Shown in pieces: positions 62,101-64,000 of a stretch of 64,000 bases of DNA (positions are counted from its first letter, which is position 1; each line of letters opens with the position of its first letter). Origin of the DNA: Nocardioides sp. URHA0032 (GTDB lineage Bacteria > Actinomycetota > Actinomycetes > Propionibacteriales > Nocardioidaceae); NCBI RefSeq assembly GCF_000620645.1, contig NZ_KK211159.1, positions 393,467-457,466 on the forward strand. The letters are read 5' to 3'. Position numbers and translations under genes: made by a program. A model generated the notes under the pieces. That model was not told the DNA's origin and did not search any database. It saw nothing but the letters and a program-made list of their open reading frames with translations.

Positions 62101-63439
62101 CCAGCATCATCTGGCCGCAGACCCGGACCACGTTGCCGTTGACGGCGGTGGAGCCGGGGCTGGCGTACCAGGCGATCGTCTCGGCGACGTCGACGGGCAG
62201 GCCGCCCTGCGCCATGGCGTTCAGGCGCTGGCCGACCTCGCGGCTCGCGAACGGCACCGCCGCGGTCATCTGCGTGATGATGAAGCCCGGCGCCACCGCG
62301 TTGATCGTGATGCCGCGGTCGAGCTCGTCGGCGAGGGCGTCGACGAGGCCGATCACGCCCGCCTTGGAGGCGGCGTAGTTGGTCTGTCCCACGTTCCCCG
62401 CGATGCCGGCGATGGACGCCACCCCGACGATCGAGCCGTTGTCGTTGACCACCTTCTCGTCGAGGAGGTGGCGGGTGATCCGCTCGGGGGCGGTGAGGTT
62501 GACCGCGATCACCTGCTCGAACCGGTCACCCTGCTCCGAGCGGGCCATGTTCGCCAGCTTCCGGTCGCGGGTGATGCCGGCGTTGTGCACGACCACGTCG
62601 ACCCCGCCGTGCTTCTCCCTCAGGTGCCGCGCGATCCGCTGCGGCGCGTCCTTGGCGGTGATGTCGAGCACGAGGTGGTCGCCGTCGAGCTCGGTCATCA
62701 CGGCCTGGAGCTCGCTGGCCGCCTGCGGTACGTCGACGCCGACGACCGTCGCGCCGTCCCGGTGCAGCACCCGCGCGATCTGCTCGCCGATGCCGCGGCT
62801 CGCGCCGGTGACCAGCGCGACGCGGCCCTCGAGCGGGCGCAGCCAGTCACCGACCGCACCGGCGTCCTTGGAGCCGTGCGCGCCGATGCGCACCACCTGG
62901 CCCGAGACGTACGCGGACTTCGGCGAGAGCAGGAACGCGAGCGTGCTGTGCACCGCGCCCTCGGCACCCTCGGCGACGTACACGAGCTGGACGGTGCCGC
63001 CGCGGCCGATCTCCTTGCCGAGGCTGCGCGTGAAGCCCTCGAGCGCCCGCTGGGCCACCCGCTCGTCGTCCCGGGCCTGGTCCGGTGGCGTGCCGATCAC
63101 GACGACCCGCGGGCAGCTGTCGAGGCGCCGGAGGAGCGGGGTGAAGAAGTCGCGCAGCTCGACGAGCTGCGCCGACGACGTCAGCCCGGTCGCGTCGAAG
63201 ACCAGTCCCTTGAATGTGTCGGCACCGGCGTCGTCGGTGACGGCCGCAACGCCGAGCGAGTCGAGGATCCCGACCAGCTCGTCGGCCAGCCGTCCGCGGC
63301 CGCCGACCAGGACGGTGCCGTCCACCAGCGCCGCGCCCTCGGCGTACCGCTCGAGCCGGGCGGGCTGGGGGAGGCCCAGCAGCCTGGTCACCTGCTTGCC
63401 GATCGCGGACGCGGTGAAGCCCTGGTAGAGATCGCTCAT
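62093..63439 (-). CDS. fabG4: High-molecular-weight 3-oxoacyl-ACP/CoA reductase (FabG4-like)
   Basis: A 448-residue SDR of the long FabG4 type. Residues ~1-195 form a flavodoxin-like pseudo-domain (LVGGRGRLADELVGIL), and ~205-448 the reductase domain with TGASRGIG (211-218), HNAGITRD, Ser342 in GVASIAGIAG, and Tyr355 and Lys359 in NYAASKAG. Mycobacterial FabG4 prefers NADH and CoA-linked substrates (established). ATG 63439 is chosen over ATG 63478, which would add 13 residues not seen in the family. It lies upstream of htdX in the same operon and is divergent from fadA2. Confidence 0.9.
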   Translation of the reverse strand: MSDLYQGFTASAIGKQVTRLLGLPQPARLERYAEGAALVDGTVLVGGRGRLADELVGILDSLGVAAVTDDAGADTFKGLVFDATGLTSSAQLVELRDFFTPLLRRLDSCPRVVVIGTPPDQARDDERVAQRALEGFTRSLGKEIGRGGTVQLVYVAEGAEGAVHSTLAFLLSPKSAYVSGQVVRIGAHGSKDAGAVGDWLRPLEGRVALVTGASRGIGEQIARVLHRDGATVVGVDVPQAASELQAVMTELDGDHLVLDITAKDAPQRIARHLREKHGGVDVVVHNAGITRDRKLANMARSEQGDRFEQVIAVNLTAPERITRHLLDEKVVNDNGSIVGVASIAGIAGNVGQTNYAASKAGVIGLVDALADELDRGITINAVAPGFIITQMTAAVPFASREVGQRLNAMAQGGLPVDVAETIAWYASPGSTAVNGNVVRVCGQMMLGA

Positions 63440-63447
63440 GGTGGGTA

Positions 63448-63467
63448 TGTAACTCCTCGTGTAACTC
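63448..63467. promoter_or_regulatory. TGTAACTC direct repeats in the fabG4/fadA2 control region
   Basis: TGTAACTC occurs at 63448-63455 and 63460-63467, 12 bases apart, in the 97-base gap between the divergent fabG4 and fadA2 starts. The GTTAC core (reverse strand) recalls the GTTACC arm near fadA-fadB. It may be a regulator site, but one copy also overlaps the fabG4 leader. Confidence 0.35.
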
Positions 63468-63536
63468 GGCGTCCACATTTCGTGATCTGCCCCTCATGCA
63501 CTTCTCTCGTTCCCCCCGCCGAAGGAGGATGAACCC

Positions 63537-64000
63537 ATGCCCACCCCCACATCGGACAGCACTCGCCGCGTCGCCGTCCTCGGCGGCAACCGGATCCCGT
63601 TCGCCCGCTCGAACACCGGCTACGCCGACGCCTCCAACCAGGAGATGCTCACCGCTGCGATCGACGGGCTGGTCGAGCGCTTCGGGCTCCAGGGCGAGCG
63701 GGTCGGCGAGGTCGTCGCCGGCGCGGTGCTCAAGCACGCGCGCGACTTCAACCTCACCCGCGAGTCGGTGCTGGGCTCGAAGCTCGCGCCCGAGACGCCC
63801 GCGATCGACATCCAGCAGGCGTGCGGCACCGGACTCCAAGCCGCCGTCGTGGTCGCCAACGACATCGCGCTCGGCCGGATCGACGCCGGCATCGCCGGCG
63901 GCACCGACACCACCTCGGACGCGCCGGTCGCGATCAGCGACAAGCTGCGCAAGAAGCTGATGAAGGTGAACGCCGCTCGGGACACCGCCGGCCGGATCAA
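63537..64000 (+). CDS. fadA2: Acetyl-CoA C-acetyltransferase (FadA2-like thiolase), cut by window end
   Basis: The first ~154 residues of a thiolase; the gene continues past the window. ATG 63537 follows a strong GAAGGAGGA site. The N-terminus RRVAVLGGNRIPFARSNTGY, the ASNQEMLTAAIDGLVERFGL helix and the nucleophile block IDIQQACGTGLQAA (active-site Cys) identify it. The layout with divergent fabG4-htdX is conserved with mycobacterial fadA2. It would form or cleave 3-ketoacyl-CoA. Confidence 0.88.
   Translation, partial: MPTPTSDSTRRVAVLGGNRIPFARSNTGYADASNQEMLTAAIDGLVERFGLQGERVGEVVAGAVLKHARDFNLTRESVLGSKLAPETPAIDIQQACGTGLQAAVVVANDIALGRIDAGIAGGTDTTSDAPVAISDKLRKKLMKVNAARDTAGRI

Noticed and set aside
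1..64000. CRISPR arrays, tRNA/rRNA genes, prophage or insertion sequences
   Set aside because: No regularly spaced repeats, no tRNA-like sequence in the gaps and no transposase or phage protein motifs were seen on either strand.

Overview
The window reads as chromosomal DNA of a high-GC Gram-positive actinobacterium, most likely Nocardioides or a close relative in the Propionibacteriales. This is inference from content: very high GC, dense genes with many 1-20 bp overlaps, GTG/TTG starts, a DUF222-HNH (13E12-type) protein, SARP/BTAD and LAL-type giant regulators, an SCO6745-family protein, a PAC2 protein and the htdX-fabG4-fadA2 block known from Mycobacterium tuberculosis. I see no rRNA, tRNA, transposase, phage gene or CRISPR array.

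Layout. 1-5.4 kb: the 3' end of a calcium-binding TSP3/RTX surface protein, a DUF222-HNH protein, a methyltransferase, a VOC protein and an FAD monooxygenase. 5.4-9.5 kb: a minus-strand operon (DmpA-type aminopeptidase, CocE-type hydrolase, FAD enzyme) facing a class II HDAC-like amidohydrolase. 9.5-17.5 kb: an FtsX-type ABC exporter with two ATPases, then an MMPL transporter coupled to a hemerythrin protein. 17.5-28.6 kb: a 1126-residue BTAD regulator, a GH18 protein, NUDIX, TSUP permease, metallophosphoesterase, SMP-30-like protein, dxs and a metallopeptidase lipoprotein. 28.7-43.9 kb is a regulatory and envelope region: Ser/Thr kinase, NarL-type response regulator, two secreted proteins, a very unusual HTH-UPF0182-repeat fusion, a CaCA exchanger, a sensorless histidine kinase overlapping an HD protein, an intact LAL regulator, and two genes truncated against each other at an apparent deletion junction. 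43.9-53.2 kb: cydAB, a LigD protein with only PE and POL domains, an SCO6745 protein, a PAS-GAF-SpoIIE phosphatase, an L,D-transpeptidase and a PAS histidine kinase. 53.2-64 kb is mostly acyl-CoA metabolism: fadB-fadA, PAC2 with two TesB thioesterases, and htdX-fabG4 divergent from fadA2, which is cut by the window end.

The most unusual locus is 32.1-37.3 kb. The protein at 32296-36084 joins an excisionase/MerR-like helix-turn-helix to a complete seven-helix UPF0182 membrane protein and adds three C-terminal extracytoplasmic repeats. A perfect 10-bp inverted repeat ends two bases before its start codon, and no ribosome binding site is visible. This suggests a one-component transmembrane regulator controlling its own gene, translationally linked to a cation exchanger. 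The second point of interest is the junction near 42.51 kb, where an oxidoreductase gene and a LAL regulator gene each stop partway, tail to tail.
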